From DASYUM01 sp036001225 (lineage in GTDB: Bacteria > Methylomirabilota > Methylomirabilia > Rokubacteriales > DASRDR01), in the NCBI GenBank assembly GCA_036001225.1, contig DASYUM010000272.1, positions 1-18,244 of the forward strand: 18,244 nucleotides of DNA, written 5' to 3'. The position numbers were made by a program, and so were the translations under genes. This document shows, piece after piece, positions 5,126 to 13,730 of the stretch. Every line of letters begins with the position of its first letter. Positions within the stretch are counted from its first letter, which is position 1. Below the pieces are notes generated by a model. It did no database searches. It had not been told where the DNA came from and saw only the letters and a list, made by a program, of their open reading frames with translations.

Positions 5126-8100
5126 ATGTCGCTCGTCGACCTCTGCGTCCGCCGCCCCGTCTTCGCCACGATGCTCATCGTGTCGCTGGTCACCCTCGGC
5201 ATCGCCTCCTACCGCGATCTCGGGCTCGACCTCTTCCCCAAGGTGGACATCCCCACCGTGACGGTGACGACCCTGCTCCCCGGGGCCAGCCCGGAAGAAG
5301 TCGAGAGCCAGCTCACCAAGAAGGTCGAGGAGGTCGTCAACACCATCAACGGGATCGACGAGCTCCGCTCGACCACCCTCGAGGGCCGCTCCCAGGTCTT
5401 CATCTCCTTCCTCCTGGAGCGGAACATCGACGAAGCGGCCAACGACGTCCGGGAGAAGGTGGCCACCATCGTCTCCCAGTTCCCGCCCGGCACCGAGTCG
5501 CCGGTGATCGAGAAGTTCGACGTGGACGCGGCGCCGGTCATGGCCCTGGTCGTCTCCGGCCAGCGCTCGCCGCGCGAGATCACCGAGCTGGCGGACAAGC
5601 GGATCAAGCGGGCGCTGGAGACGGTCAAGGACATCGGGGCCATCACCCTGGTGGGCGACCGCAAGCGGGAGATCCAGGTCGGCGTCGATCCCCACCGCCT
5701 CGCCGCTTACAACCTCTCCATCCAGCAGGTCAAGAACGCCCTCGCCCAGCAGAGCGTGGAGATCCCGGGCGGCCGCCTGACCGGCGCCCACCGGGAGGAA
5801 GGGCTGCGCACGCTCGGGCGGGTGGAGTCGGTGGCCGGCTTCGAGGCGCTGGTCGTCGCCGAGACCCCCCGGGGGCCGGTCCGGATCCGCGACGTCGGCG
5901 AGGTGCTGGATGCCGAGGAGGAGCCCCGCTCGCTCTCCCGTCTCGACGGCCGGGCCGCCGTGTCGCTCCTCGTGCGCAAGCAGTCGGGGACCAACACGGT
6001 CGCGGTGGTGGATCGGGTGAAGGCACGCCTGGCCGACCTCCAGCGGACGCTGCCGGCCGACATCGCCGTCGAGGTGGTCCGCGACCAGTCGCGCTTCATC
6101 AAGCGGGCGCTGGGCGAGGTCCAGCACCACCTGCTGCTGGGCGCCCTGTTCGCCAGCCTCATCGTCTGGATCTTCCTCGGCTGGCGGAACTGGCGGCCGG
6201 CCCTCATCGCCGCCATCTCGATCCCGACCTCGCTGATCGCCACCTTCTTCGCCATGCGGCTGGCCGGCTTCACGCTGAACAACATCACCATGCTCGGGCT
6301 GTCGGTCTCGACCGGCATCGTGATCGACGATGCCATCATCGTGCTGGAGAACATCTTCCGCCACATGGACGAGGAGGGGCGGCCAGCCCGGGAGGCGGCC
6401 GTCACCGGCGCCCGGGAGATCGTCCTCGCCGTGGTGGCGACCACGCTCTCGCTCATCGCGATCTTCTTCCCGGTGGCGTTCATGGGCGGCCTGGTCGGCC
6501 GGTTCTGGCGGAGCTTCGGCCTCACCGTCAGCTTCGCCATCCTCGTCTCGCTGCTGGTCGCCTTCACGCTGGTCCCGATGCTGGCCGCCCGCGTCCTGCG
6601 GCGAGTCGCGGGCGCCGGCCACGCCGGCGCCGGCGCGGCGAAGTCGGGGTTCTACGGCCGGGTGGAGGCCGGCTACGAGGCGATCCTGCGGGTGGGGCTC
6701 CGGCACCGGCTCCTCACGGTCCTGGCCACGCTCTGCCTGGTGGCGGTCACGCTCTTCCTGTCACGGAACCTGAAGACGGATTTCATCGTGGCCGACGACA
6801 TGTCGGAGTTCGAGATCGTGCTCGAGACCCCGCCCGGCGCCTCGCTGACCCAGTCGGACGCGATCCTCCGCCGGGTGGAGACCGAGCTGCGGCAGATCCC
6901 CGAGGTGGAGCGGCTCTTCACGACCATCGGCGTCCGCGGCGGCTTCGTGTCCAACGTGACCGATGCCTCGATCTACGTCGGCCTCCGGCACATGACCCAG
7001 CGCAATCGGGACCAGTTCACCATCATGCAGGAGGTGCGCCGCCGGCTGCGCACCTACCCCGACCTCCGGGCCAGCGTCCAGCAGGTCAGCCTCGTCTCCG
7101 GCGGCGGGTTCCGTCAGACACCCTTCAACCTGATCCTGCGCGGCGCCGACCTCGACCGCCTGAGCGCCTCCGCCCAGACGCTCGTCCAGCGCCTGTTCGC
7201 CATTCCCGGCTTCGTGGACGTGGACACCGGCCAGGCCCAGCGGAGTCCCGAGCTCCAGATCGTGGTGGACCGGGCCCGGGCCGCCGACCTCGGCGTCCGC
7301 ATGGCCGACGTCGCGGACAGCCTGCGCGTGCTGGTGGGGGGCGAGAAGGTCGGCTTCTATCGGGAGGAGGGCGAACAGTACGACGTGCGGCTGCGGCTGG
7401 CCGAGGCCTACCGGCGCGACGCCAGCGCGCTGCCCGAGCTGACCGTCCCCGCCGCCGGGGGCCAGCTCGTCCGGCTCGGCAACCTGGCCCGGGTCGAGGC
7501 CGGGATGAGCCCGGGGCAGATCGACCGCTACGCCCAGGAGCGCCAGGTCACCGTGGTGGCCAACCTCTACAACAAGCCGCTCGGGGAAGCGATGCAGGAG
7601 GCGCTCGCCATCGTGCGCGAGCTGGAGCTGCCGCCCGGCTACCAGGCGATTCCGCTCGGCCAGGCCAAGCTCATGCAGGAGGCCTTCTCGAACTTCCTGG
7701 TCGCCTTCCTGCTCGCCCTCACCTTCATCTACATGGTGCTGGCGGCCCAGTTCGAGAGCTTCGTCCACCCGGTCACGATCATGAGCTCGATGTTCCTGGC
7801 CCTCCCCTTCGGACTCCTCGCCCTGGTGCTGACCGGCAACACGCTGAACATCTACGCGATCATGGGGATGTTCCTGCTGATGGGCGTGGTGAAGAAGAAC
7901 GCGATCCTGCAGGTGGACTACACCAACGTGCTCCGCGCGCGCGGCCTCGGGCGCACCGAGGCCCAGCTCCAGGCCGACCGGGCCCGGCTGCGGCCGATCC
8001 TCATGACCACGCTCGCCATCATCGCCGGCATGCTGCCGGTCGCCATGGGGCGAGGCGACGGCTCCGCCTCCCGCGCCGCCCTCGCCGTCGCCGTGGTCGG

Positions 8101-8275
8101 CGGGCAGGCGCTCTGCCTCGTGGTCACCCTCGTCATCACGCCCGTGGTCTACTCGCTCTTCGACGACTTCCGGGGGCTGCCGCGCCGCGCGCTCGCCTGG
8201 CGCCCGGCCTGGCGGCCACGTCTCCCTCTCGGCCGGCGGCTCGAAGAGGCGATGAACGGCCCCCGCCGCTCCTGA
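5126..8275 (+). CDS. RND efflux transporter permease (HAE1/AcrB-like)
   Basis: A full-length 1049-residue inner-membrane proton/drug antiporter with the usual duplicated layout: one N-terminal transmembrane helix, a large periplasmic porter loop, six helices, then the same again. The proton-relay pair is present as D401-D402 in GIVIDDAIIVLENI, and the partner lysine lies in MGVVKKNAIL (K923 or K924). The start MSLVDLCVRRPVFATMLIV is typical of the multidrug HAE1 subgroup rather than the heavy-metal group. No TolC-like outer-membrane channel is encoded in the window, so the trimeric complex must borrow one from elsewhere. It is translationally linked to the next gene, its TGA sharing a base with the following ATG. 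Substrate unknown. Confidence 0.97.
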   Translation: MSLVDLCVRRPVFATMLIVSLVTLGIASYRDLGLDLFPKVDIPTVTVTTLLPGASPEEVESQLTKKVEEVVNTINGIDELRSTTLEGRSQVFISFLLERNIDEAANDVREKVATIVSQFPPGTESPVIEKFDVDAAPVMALVVSGQRSPREITELADKRIKRALETVKDIGAITLVGDRKREIQVGVDPHRLAAYNLSIQQVKNALAQQSVEIPGGRLTGAHREEGLRTLGRVESVAGFEALVVAETPRGPVRIRDVGEVLDAEEEPRSLSRLDGRAAVSLLVRKQSGTNTVAVVDRVKARLADLQRTLPADIAVEVVRDQSRFIKRALGEVQHHLLLGALFASLIVWIFLGWRNWRPALIAAISIPTSLIATFFAMRLAGFTLNNITMLGLSVSTGIVIDDAIIVLENIFRHMDEEGRPAREAAVTGAREIVLAVVATTLSLIAIFFPVAFMGGLVGRFWRSFGLTVSFAILVSLLVAFTLVPMLAARVLRRVAGAGHAGAGAAKSGFYGRVEAGYEAILRVGLRHRLLTVLATLCLVAVTLFLSRNLKTDFIVADDMSEFEIVLETPPGASLTQSDAILRRVETELRQIPEVERLFTTIGVRGGFVSNVTDASIYVGLRHMTQRNRDQFTIMQEVRRRLRTYPDLRASVQQVSLVSGGGFRQTPFNLILRGADLDRLSASAQTLVQRLFAIPGFVDVDTGQAQRSPELQIVVDRARAADLGVRMADVADSLRVLVGGEKVGFYREEGEQYDVRLRLAEAYRRDASALPELTVPAAGGQLVRLGNLARVEAGMSPGQIDRYAQERQVTVVANLYNKPLGEAMQEALAIVRELELPPGYQAIPLGQAKLMQEAFSNFLVAFLLALTFIYMVLAAQFESFVHPVTIMSSMFLALPFGLLALVLTGNTLNIYAIMGMFLLMGVVKKNAILQVDYTNVLRARGLGRTEAQLQADRARLRPILMTTLAIIAGMLPVAMGRGDGSASRAALAVAVVGGQALCLVVTLVITPVVYSLFDDFRGLPRRALAWRPAWRPRLPLGRRLEEAMNGPRRS

Positions 8276-8802
8276 TGCGGCGGGGAGGCGCCGCGGCCAC
8301 CCTGGCGACGGGGTTCGGCTTCCTCGCGGCCGTCGCGCTGGCCCAGGTCGCTCCGCCGCCGACTCCGCCGATACCCCCGGCCCCGCCGGCTCCCAGCTCG
8401 CCGGCTCCGCCACCGCCGAGCGCCCCGGGCGTGCCGGCGCCGGCCGCCGTCGTGGAGGAATTGCGGGCCACGCTGGGCCGGGCGATCCAGCGCTTCGAAG
8501 CGCGCGACCTCAACGGCGTCCTGGGGTTCGTCTCCGAGCAGTACCGGACGGGCCCGCTGACGAAGCCGGCCGTCCGCGCCCAGCTCGCGGCGATGTTCCA
8601 GATCTACGACGCGATGCGGGCGAAGGTACGGATCGACGAGGTCCGCATGGTGGGCGAGCACGCCTGGGTCTTTTCGACCGGCGAGGCCGCCGGCCGGCTG
8701 CCCTTCGTCGGGCAGTGGGTCACGCTCTTCTGGTGGGAGCGGGAGCTCGAGGTGGCCCGCCGCGAGAACGGCGCGTGGCGCCTCTACGGCTACCAGCAGT
8801 AG
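8275..8802 (+). CDS. Secreted proline-rich NTF2-like (SnoaL/DUF4440-type) protein
   Basis: A 175-residue protein beginning with a signal peptide (about residues 1-23, ending VALA-Q). A linker of about 35 residues follows, consisting almost only of Pro, Ala and Ser. The C-terminal domain (about 57-175) looks like a cone-shaped NTF2 fold: an initial helix with ELRATLGRAIQRFEARDLNGVLGFVSEQY, a middle AQLAAMFQIYDAMRAKVRI and a terminal strand WWERELEVARRENGAWRLYGY. The domain assignment rests on this pattern, not on a catalytic motif. Its ATG overlaps the RND stop by one base (TGATG), so it is translated together with the pump and probably acts in the periplasm. A role as an accessory to the pump is inference. 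After the stop, a small CGCTAG-CAAC-CTAGCG hairpin (8814-8829) may end the operon. Confidence 0.7.
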   Translation: MRRGGAAATLATGFGFLAAVALAQVAPPPTPPIPPAPPAPSSPAPPPPSAPGVPAPAAVVEELRATLGRAIQRFEARDLNGVLGFVSEQYRTGPLTKPAVRAQLAAMFQIYDAMRAKVRIDEVRMVGEHAWVFSTGEAAGRLPFVGQWVTLFWWERELEVARRENGAWRLYGYQQ

Positions 8803-8813
8803 CGTCGCGGGCG

Positions 8814-8829
8814 CGCTAGCAACCTAGCG
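8814..8829 (+). terminator. Small hairpin after the efflux operon
   Basis: CGCTAG (8814-8819), loop CAAC, CTAGCG (8824-8829), twelve bases past the stop of the NTF2-like gene. There is no T-tract, so it is only a candidate. Confidence 0.3.
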
Positions 8830-8845
8830 GGTCAAGACGCGCGGC

Positions 8846-9015
8846 GTACCGCCGAACCGCCAAGGGTCGGTGGTCCGCTCCGAGCGCGGGCTTTGCCCGC
8901 GCAACTGTCGGGTTCACGCGCCCCGGACGGCGGGGCCCCAGCCCCGCGACGTCCGGAGGCGCGCACTCTCCTCGGGGGGGCATCGGGGGGGTGTTCCGAC
9001 ACCCCCTCCGACAAT
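8846..9015 (-). repeat. Structured repeat element A, copy 2 (A2)
   Basis: Read on the minus strand it begins at the stop codon of the PPOX gene with the same 17 bases as copy A1 (9018-9002). It has three hairpins. The first, 9011-8983, has 13-base arms with one mismatch and a three-base loop. The second, 8956-8923, is unique to this copy. The third, 8902-8884, has arms GCGCGGGC and GCCCGCGC around AAA. The third hairpin is followed by the conserved flank ending at about 8858. Like A1, it lies between convergent genes, here the NTF2-like gene (+) and the PPOX gene (-). No open frame in it looks like a protein. Confidence 0.8.
8983..9011 (-). terminator. Hairpin directly after the PPOX stop codon
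   Basis: The minus-strand arms TCGGAGGGGGTGT (9011-8999) and AACACCCCCCCGA (8995-8983) pair at 12 of 13 positions around a three-base loop. The position matches the 288-339 hairpin of A1, four bases after the stop. The arms differ outside the shared TCGGAGGGGG, yet the pairing is kept. There is no T-tract. Confidence 0.5.
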
Positions 9016-9426
9016 CTACTCGAAGCCCCAGGCGAAGACGCGGGTGGGCGTGACCTCGATGACGACGGAGTCGCCGACCCCGAGCGCGGCCTGGGCCTCG
9101 TACTGCGGGAACTTCTCGTAGAGGAGCTGGCGCGCCTTCCGGAACTTCGGGCCCCGCGCGTGGAGGCTGGCCTTGCCGGTCACCATGACGCCGCGGAGGC
9201 CGTCCCAGGCTTCCGTGTAGTCGTCGGCCACCACGGTGATCTGCGGGTTGGCCCGGAGGTTCTGCACCTTGCGGGCGTCGTTCGAGGAGCCGAAGTAGAG
9301 GCGGCCGTCGGCGAACACGGGGCAGACGGGGACCACGTGGGGGATGCCCCGGCCGTCGGCCGTCGCGACCCGCACGACGCGCGCGCGGGTGAGGAATTCG
9401 GTCGGCTTCTTGGTGAGCCGCGCCAT
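9016..9426 (-). CDS. PPOX-class (pyridoxamine 5'-phosphate oxidase-like) flavoprotein
   Basis: A 136-residue split-barrel protein, probably a homodimer binding FMN or F420 at the subunit interface. It has the family order: an N-terminal helix (FLTRARVVRVATADGRG), then the strand PHVVPVCPVFADGRLYFGS, the motif DARKVQNLRANPQITVVADDY and the helix GPKFRKARQLLYEKFP. The pattern 'K-V-Q-N-L-R-A-N-P' is characteristic of the F420-dependent/FMN PPOX subgroup, which reduces small unsaturated or heme-related substrates; the true substrate cannot be told. It begins nine bases after the stop of the PpiD-like gene, so it is probably the last gene of that operon. Confidence 0.9.
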   Translation of the reverse strand: MARLTKKPTEFLTRARVVRVATADGRGIPHVVPVCPVFADGRLYFGSSNDARKVQNLRANPQITVVADDYTEAWDGLRGVMVTGKASLHARGPKFRKARQLLYEKFPQYEAQAALGVGDSVVIEVTPTRVFAWGFE

Positions 9427-9435
9427 CGTGCCCCC

Positions 9436-11331
9436 TCAGCTTTCGGGCAGGATCTTCCGATTGACCTCGATCGTCGAGTTCGCCCGGAGGGCCGCCAGCC
9501 ACGCCTGCCAGGCGCGGCTCCGCTTCTGCTCGAGGAGCTGGCGCTCGAGGTCGGCGCGGGCCTTCTCGAACTCGGCGGGGTCGGGGTGCTCGCGGGCGAC
9601 GACCTTGACCGCGTAGAAGCCCCGGGATCCCGAGGCCGGCCCGCCGACGCCGCCCTGGGGCAGCTCCAGCGCGACCCCGCCGATCGCCGACGCCAGGTCG
9701 CGATCGGTCAGCGGCTCGGCCCGGGAGAACGCCGACGTCTCGCCGAACGTCGCGCCGTCGCGCTGGGCCAGGGCCCGGGGCTCCTGCCCGGCGCGCAGCG
9801 CCTCGACGAGCTGGCGGGCCTTGGCCTGGGCCGCCTCCTGCGCCTTCTGCCGCCGGACGGCCTGGACCACCTGGCTCCGCACCTCGCCGAGCGGCAGCAG
9901 GCGCGGCGCCTCGGTCTCGAGCAGTCGGAAAATGGCGTAGCCTTCCGGCACCTTGACCGGGGCGCTGACCCCGCCGGCCGGGAGGCCGAAGATCGCGCTG
10001 GTCGCCTCGGCGACCCGCCCGATGCCCTCCACGGCGTCGATCCGGGCCAGCGGCCCGACCTCGCGCACGCTGAGCCCGCGCTCGCGGGCGGCGGCGGCGA
10101 AGTCGGGCGCGCGGAGCAAGGCCTGCTGGACCTCGTCGGCCTTCTCCCGCAGCGCCTTCAGCTGACCCTCGGCGAGAAGGTTCGCGCGGAGCGTGCCCGC
10201 CACCTCCCGGAGCTCCTTTCGGGAGCCCGGCGCCACGTCCAGCACCTTGATGACGTGATAGCCGAAGCCGGTCCGGATCGGACCGCCGACTTCCCCCGGC
10301 TTCAGGCTGAAGGCCAGCTGCTCGAAGGACGCCACCAGCTCGCCGCGGGCCACCGCGCCGAGCTCCCCGCCCCGCGGCGCCGTCGCCGGGTCCTCGGAGA
10401 CCTCTCGGGCGACCTGGCCGAAGTCGGCGCCGCCCTTGACGCGCTGGAGCGCCGCTTCGGCTTTGGCCCGCGCCTTGTCCTCGGCCTGGCTCCCGCCCAC
10501 GCTCGCCACCCGGGCCAGGATGTGGGCGATGCGCCGGCGCTCGGGCTGCTCGTACTGGGCGCGCCGCTCGTTGTAGGCAGCCTCGACGTCGGCGTCGGTC
10601 ACCGTCGGGGCCGGCACGCTGGCCGTCGGCAGCAGCGCGACCAGGATTCGTCGGCGCTCCGGCCGCGTGTAGTCGCCGGGGTGCGCCTTGTAGTACGCCT
10701 CCAGCTCGGCGTCGGCGGGCTCGGGACCGGACAGGAACGCCTCGGTCGGGACGAGGAGGTACGCCGCCCGCACGCGGGCCCGGCGCGCCTCCCAGTGCTG
10801 ACGGACCTCCGCCTCCGAGACCTTGACCCCGTCGGTGATCAGCGCCTGCAGCTTCCGCTGGAGGACCTGGCTCCGCAGATCCTGCTCGAACGCGGCCGGC
10901 GTGAGCCCCACCCGCGCGAGCACGCGCACGTACTGCTCACGGGAGAAGCTGCCGTCGGCCTGGAAGGCCCCGATCCGGGTGATCTCGGACCCCAGCTCCT
11001 CGTCGGTCACGCTGATCCCTTCGGCTGCCGCCCGTTGCCGCGTGAGCCGCTCGGTCACCAGCCGATCGAGGACCTGCTCCTGGACCCGGAGGGACTTCAG
11101 GAGGTCCTCGCTGAAGCGCTCCTTGAGCATCTGCCGGTACTGCTCGACGATCGCGCGGCGGGCCCGATCGTACTCGGCGCTGTGGATCTCCTCGCCGTTC
11201 ACGGTCGCCACCGCCGCCTGGCCGCTCCGATCCTGGGTGGCGCCGAAGTAGGCGAGGCTGCCGATGAAGGTGATGACGACGAGCGCCAGGAAGTAGCGCG
11301 ACGTTCTCCGCATCCAGCTCATCATCGCCAT
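9436..11331 (-). CDS. ppiD: PpiD/SurA-like peptidylprolyl isomerase, membrane-anchored
   Basis: A 631-residue protein with one N-terminal transmembrane anchor (about residues 12-30) and a large periplasmic part. The N-terminal chaperone segment (about 41-180, VATVNGEEIHSAEYDRARR) is the SurA_N/PpiD type. A parvulin (PpiC rotamase) domain follows at about 265-366, with RRRIAHILARV, GADFGQVAREVSEDP, GGELGAVARGELVASFEQLAFSL and GYHVIKVLDV. A second, degenerate parvulin-like region appears to occupy the C-terminal third (VPEGYAIFRLLETE, ARGFYAVKVVA-type strands). PpiD-type proteins assist folding of periplasmic and outer-membrane proteins near the Sec translocon. No Shine-Dalgarno is evident at the ATG at 11331; codons 3 and 4 are alternative starts. 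It probably belongs to the trmI-permease-ppiD-PPOX transcription unit. Confidence 0.9.
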   Translation of the reverse strand: MAMMSWMRRTSRYFLALVVITFIGSLAYFGATQDRSGQAAVATVNGEEIHSAEYDRARRAIVEQYRQMLKERFSEDLLKSLRVQEQVLDRLVTERLTRQRAAAEGISVTDEELGSEITRIGAFQADGSFSREQYVRVLARVGLTPAAFEQDLRSQVLQRKLQALITDGVKVSEAEVRQHWEARRARVRAAYLLVPTEAFLSGPEPADAELEAYYKAHPGDYTRPERRRILVALLPTASVPAPTVTDADVEAAYNERRAQYEQPERRRIAHILARVASVGGSQAEDKARAKAEAALQRVKGGADFGQVAREVSEDPATAPRGGELGAVARGELVASFEQLAFSLKPGEVGGPIRTGFGYHVIKVLDVAPGSRKELREVAGTLRANLLAEGQLKALREKADEVQQALLRAPDFAAAARERGLSVREVGPLARIDAVEGIGRVAEATSAIFGLPAGGVSAPVKVPEGYAIFRLLETEAPRLLPLGEVRSQVVQAVRRQKAQEAAQAKARQLVEALRAGQEPRALAQRDGATFGETSAFSRAEPLTDRDLASAIGGVALELPQGGVGGPASGSRGFYAVKVVAREHPDPAEFEKARADLERQLLEQKRSRAWQAWLAALRANSTIEVNRKILPES

Positions 11332-11381
11332 GGTGGATTTAGCCTATCACACGGGTCTGAGCCTCGCCACGCGGCCGGCTC

Positions 11382-12740
11382 TCAGTGGGCGGCGAAGTAG
11401 AGGACGAAGGCGGCGGCGGCGGCGTACATCATGGGGTGCACGTCGCCCGCCTTGCCGCGGACCAGCTTGATGAAGACGTAGGCGATGAACCCGGCCCCGA
11501 TGCCATTGGAGATCGAGTAGGTGAGCGGCATCAGGGTCAGCGTCAGCAGCGCCGGGAAGCCTTCCTCGAGGTCGGCGAATGGGATGTCGCGCACCAGCGT
11601 GCACATGAGGTAGCCGACGATGACCAGCGCCGCCGCCGTCGCCTCGGGCGGTACCACGCCGGCCAGCGGGGCGAAGAACAATGCGAGCGCGAAGCACACC
11701 GCCACCACCACCGCGGTCAGTCCCGTCCGGCCGCCGGCGGCGACCCCTGCCGCCGATTCGATGTAGGTGGTCGCCGACGAGGCGCTGGCGGCCCCGCCGA
11801 CGATGGCCGCCACCGAGTCCACCAGCAGGACCCGGTTGAGGCGGGGCAGGCGGCCCTGTTCGTCCAGCCAGCTGGCCTCGGCGCCGATCCCGATGACGGT
11901 GCCGACGGTGTCGAAGAAATCCGAGAGCATGATCGAGAAGATGGTGAGCAGCGCGACGGCCAGGCTGAGCCGCGTGAAGACCTCGAAGTTCACGCCCTGC
12001 CCCAGCGTCGAAAAGTCCGGCCACGCCACGATGTGGGCCGGCACCACGGCCATGCCGGGCAGCGTCCACACCTGGCCGCCGCCCAGCGCGTTCACCACGA
12101 TGGCGAGGAGCGTCGTGGCGGCGATGCCGAGGAGGAGCGCCGCCCGCACCCCGAGGGCCAGGAGCAGCACGGTGAGCAGGAGGCCGACCACCGCCACCGC
12201 CACCCGCGGGGTGGCCAGCGGGCCCAGCGTCACCGGCGTCCCTTCCCCGGCCTTGACGATCCCGCCGTTGACCAGGCCGATGAAGAGGATGAAGAGGCCG
12301 ATCCCGACCGAGATCGCGCGCTTCTGGGACATCGGAATCGCGTTGGCGACGGCTTCCCGGACGCCGACCAGCACCAGCAGCGTGATGGCCACGCCCTCGA
12401 GGAAGATCACCCCCATGGCGGCCGGCCACGGCAGTTTGTGCCCGGCGATGAGCTGGAAGGCGACCGCGGCGTTCAGCCCCATGCCGGAGGCAATGGCCAG
12501 CGGGTAGTTGGTGACGAGCCCCATCGCGGCGGTCATCAGTGCCGCCACCAGGCACGTGGCGGCCAGGGTGGCCGCGAAGGGGGGCCCCTGGCCCTGGAGC
12601 GCCGGCACCCCGGCGAACGAGAGGATGGCCGGGTTCACGAAGATGATGTAGGCCATGACCATGAAGGTGGTGAGCCCGGCCAGCACTTCGACGCCCACCG
12701 TCGTGCCGTGCTCCCGCAGCTTGAAGTACGCCTCCAGCAT
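11382..12740 (-). CDS. NCS2/AzgA-type purine permease
   Basis: A 452-residue inner-membrane transporter with about 12-14 hydrophobic segments. It has the AzgA/PbuG-like beginning (TTVGVEVLAGLTTFMVMAYI, then FVNPAIL) and family blocks GMGLNAAVAFQL, IFSIMLSDFFDTVGTVIGIG and SATTYIESAAGVAAGGRTGL. These proteins import adenine, guanine or hypoxanthine by proton symport. The ATG at 12740 is preceded by a GGGGAGGGG Shine-Dalgarno. The gene starts 37 bases after the end of trmI and ends 50 bases before the ppiD start, consistent with co-transcription. Which purine base it prefers cannot be read from the sequence. Confidence 0.95.
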   Translation of the reverse strand: MLEAYFKLREHGTTVGVEVLAGLTTFMVMAYIIFVNPAILSFAGVPALQGQGPPFAATLAATCLVAALMTAAMGLVTNYPLAIASGMGLNAAVAFQLIAGHKLPWPAAMGVIFLEGVAITLLVLVGVREAVANAIPMSQKRAISVGIGLFILFIGLVNGGIVKAGEGTPVTLGPLATPRVAVAVVGLLLTVLLLALGVRAALLLGIAATTLLAIVVNALGGGQVWTLPGMAVVPAHIVAWPDFSTLGQGVNFEVFTRLSLAVALLTIFSIMLSDFFDTVGTVIGIGAEASWLDEQGRLPRLNRVLLVDSVAAIVGGAASASSATTYIESAAGVAAGGRTGLTAVVVAVCFALALFFAPLAGVVPPEATAAALVIVGYLMCTLVRDIPFADLEEGFPALLTLTLMPLTYSISNGIGAGFIAYVFIKLVRGKAGDVHPMMYAAAAAFVLYFAAH

Positions 12741-12777
12741 GTCCCCTCCCCTCGACAGCCTGGGCTACGGCGTTGGG

Positions 12778-13629
12778 CTAAGCCGGCTCGGGTTCCTCGT
12801 CGTCCTCCTCGAGCGGCACGACCCGGGCGGCGTCGACCGCCCGCGGCTGGACGCGCCGGGCCAGCGTGATGAAGCCGGTGTGCGCCACCATCCGGTGGAC
12901 GGGGCGCACCGAGAGCCCGGCGATGTGCCAGGGCCGGAGCAGGGCCTCGAACGTCTCGACGAGGGCGAAGGCGGCGTGGGCGGCCAGCGTCTCGTGCGTC
13001 CGCTGGGCCTGGGGGAGGGTCGGGAGGTAGGCGCAGAAGACGCCGCCGGCCCGGAGCGCGGTCGCCGCCGGCTCGACCAGCCGCCAGGGCTCGGGAAGGT
13101 CGAGCAGCACCCGATCGACGTCGCGCTCCTCCAGGCCCGCGTAGACGTCCTGGGGCCGCACGGTGAGCGGCACGTCCGGCCCCAGCCGGGCCTCGACGTT
13201 CCGGCGGGCGCGGCGGGCGAATTCCTCCCGGATCTCGTAGGAGACCACGCGTCCGGTCGGCCCGACCGCCCGCAGCAGGGCCAGGGTAAGGGCCCCCGAG
13301 CCCAGGCCCGCCTCGACCACCGTCTGCCCCGTTCCCACGTCGGCGAAGAAGCAGATGACGGCCAGGTCCTTGGGGTAGATGACCTGGGCGCCCCGCGGCA
13401 TCTCCAGCACGTACTCGCCGAGCGTCGGCCGGAGGGCGAGGTAGCGGGTGCCGAGCGAGCTCTTGACCGAGGTGCCGTCGGGGGCGCCGATCAGGGTGTC
13501 GTGGCTGATGTAGCCGCGATCGGTGTGGAAGGCCTGGCCGGACCGGAGAATGACGAGGTGCCGCTTGCCCCGCCGCTCGTCGATCAGGAGGACGGACTCG
13601 CCGGCCCGGAACGGCGCTTCACCCGGCAT
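12778..13629 (-). CDS. trmI: tRNA (adenine-N1)-methyltransferase, TrmI family
   Basis: A 283-residue enzyme predicted to form the tetramer that methylates N1 of A58 in the tRNA T-loop using S-adenosylmethionine. An N-terminal beta-barrel (about 1-75) precedes the Rossmann methyltransferase domain. Residues 104-112 (VVEAGLGSG) are motif I for the cofactor, YEIREEFARRARRNVE supplies the acidic ribose-binding residue, and DLPEPW (177-182) matches the catalytic loop of TrmI. The tail is strongly acidic (EEDDEEPEPA). TrmI is common in Actinobacteria, Thermus and archaea and is patchy in other bacteria. The ATG at 13629 sits two or three bases from the predicted transcription start. It leads the minus-strand run to 9016. 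Confidence 0.93.
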   Translation of the reverse strand: MPGEAPFRAGESVLLIDERRGKRHLVILRSGQAFHTDRGYISHDTLIGAPDGTSVKSSLGTRYLALRPTLGEYVLEMPRGAQVIYPKDLAVICFFADVGTGQTVVEAGLGSGALTLALLRAVGPTGRVVSYEIREEFARRARRNVEARLGPDVPLTVRPQDVYAGLEERDVDRVLLDLPEPWRLVEPAATALRAGGVFCAYLPTLPQAQRTHETLAAHAAFALVETFEALLRPWHIAGLSVRPVHRMVAHTGFITLARRVQPRAVDAARVVPLEEDDEEPEPA

Positions 13630-13637
13630 CGGCTCGC

Positions 13638-13646
13638 GTTATAGCA
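13638..13646 (-). promoter_or_regulatory. Extended -10 promoter for trmI
   Basis: The minus strand reads TGCTATAAC (13646-13638), an extended -10 (TGn) followed by five of six consensus bases. No good -35 is visible, as is common for extended -10 promoters. Transcription would begin near 13631, giving an essentially leaderless message. Confidence 0.5.
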
Positions 13647-13730
13647 CAGTTCCGGCGGGTGCGTGCGCCCCGGCCGGCTCGTCCCAGGCCGGGCCGAGAA
13701 CCGAGCAGATCAAGGACGCAGGCCCGAGAC

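Noticed and set aside
3545..6706. Very long open minus-strand frame opposite the marR-adaptor-pump genes
   Set aside because: High GC keeps antisense frames open. The translation is low-complexity Arg/Gly/Asp/Glu-rich with no domain, while the plus strand encodes complete known families.
8820..9015. Minus-strand frame reading through element A2
   Set aside because: It is a continuation of an alternative frame over the PPOX gene, made of Arg/Pro/Gly-rich sequence, and the conserved features of this stretch are RNA-like stems, not codons.
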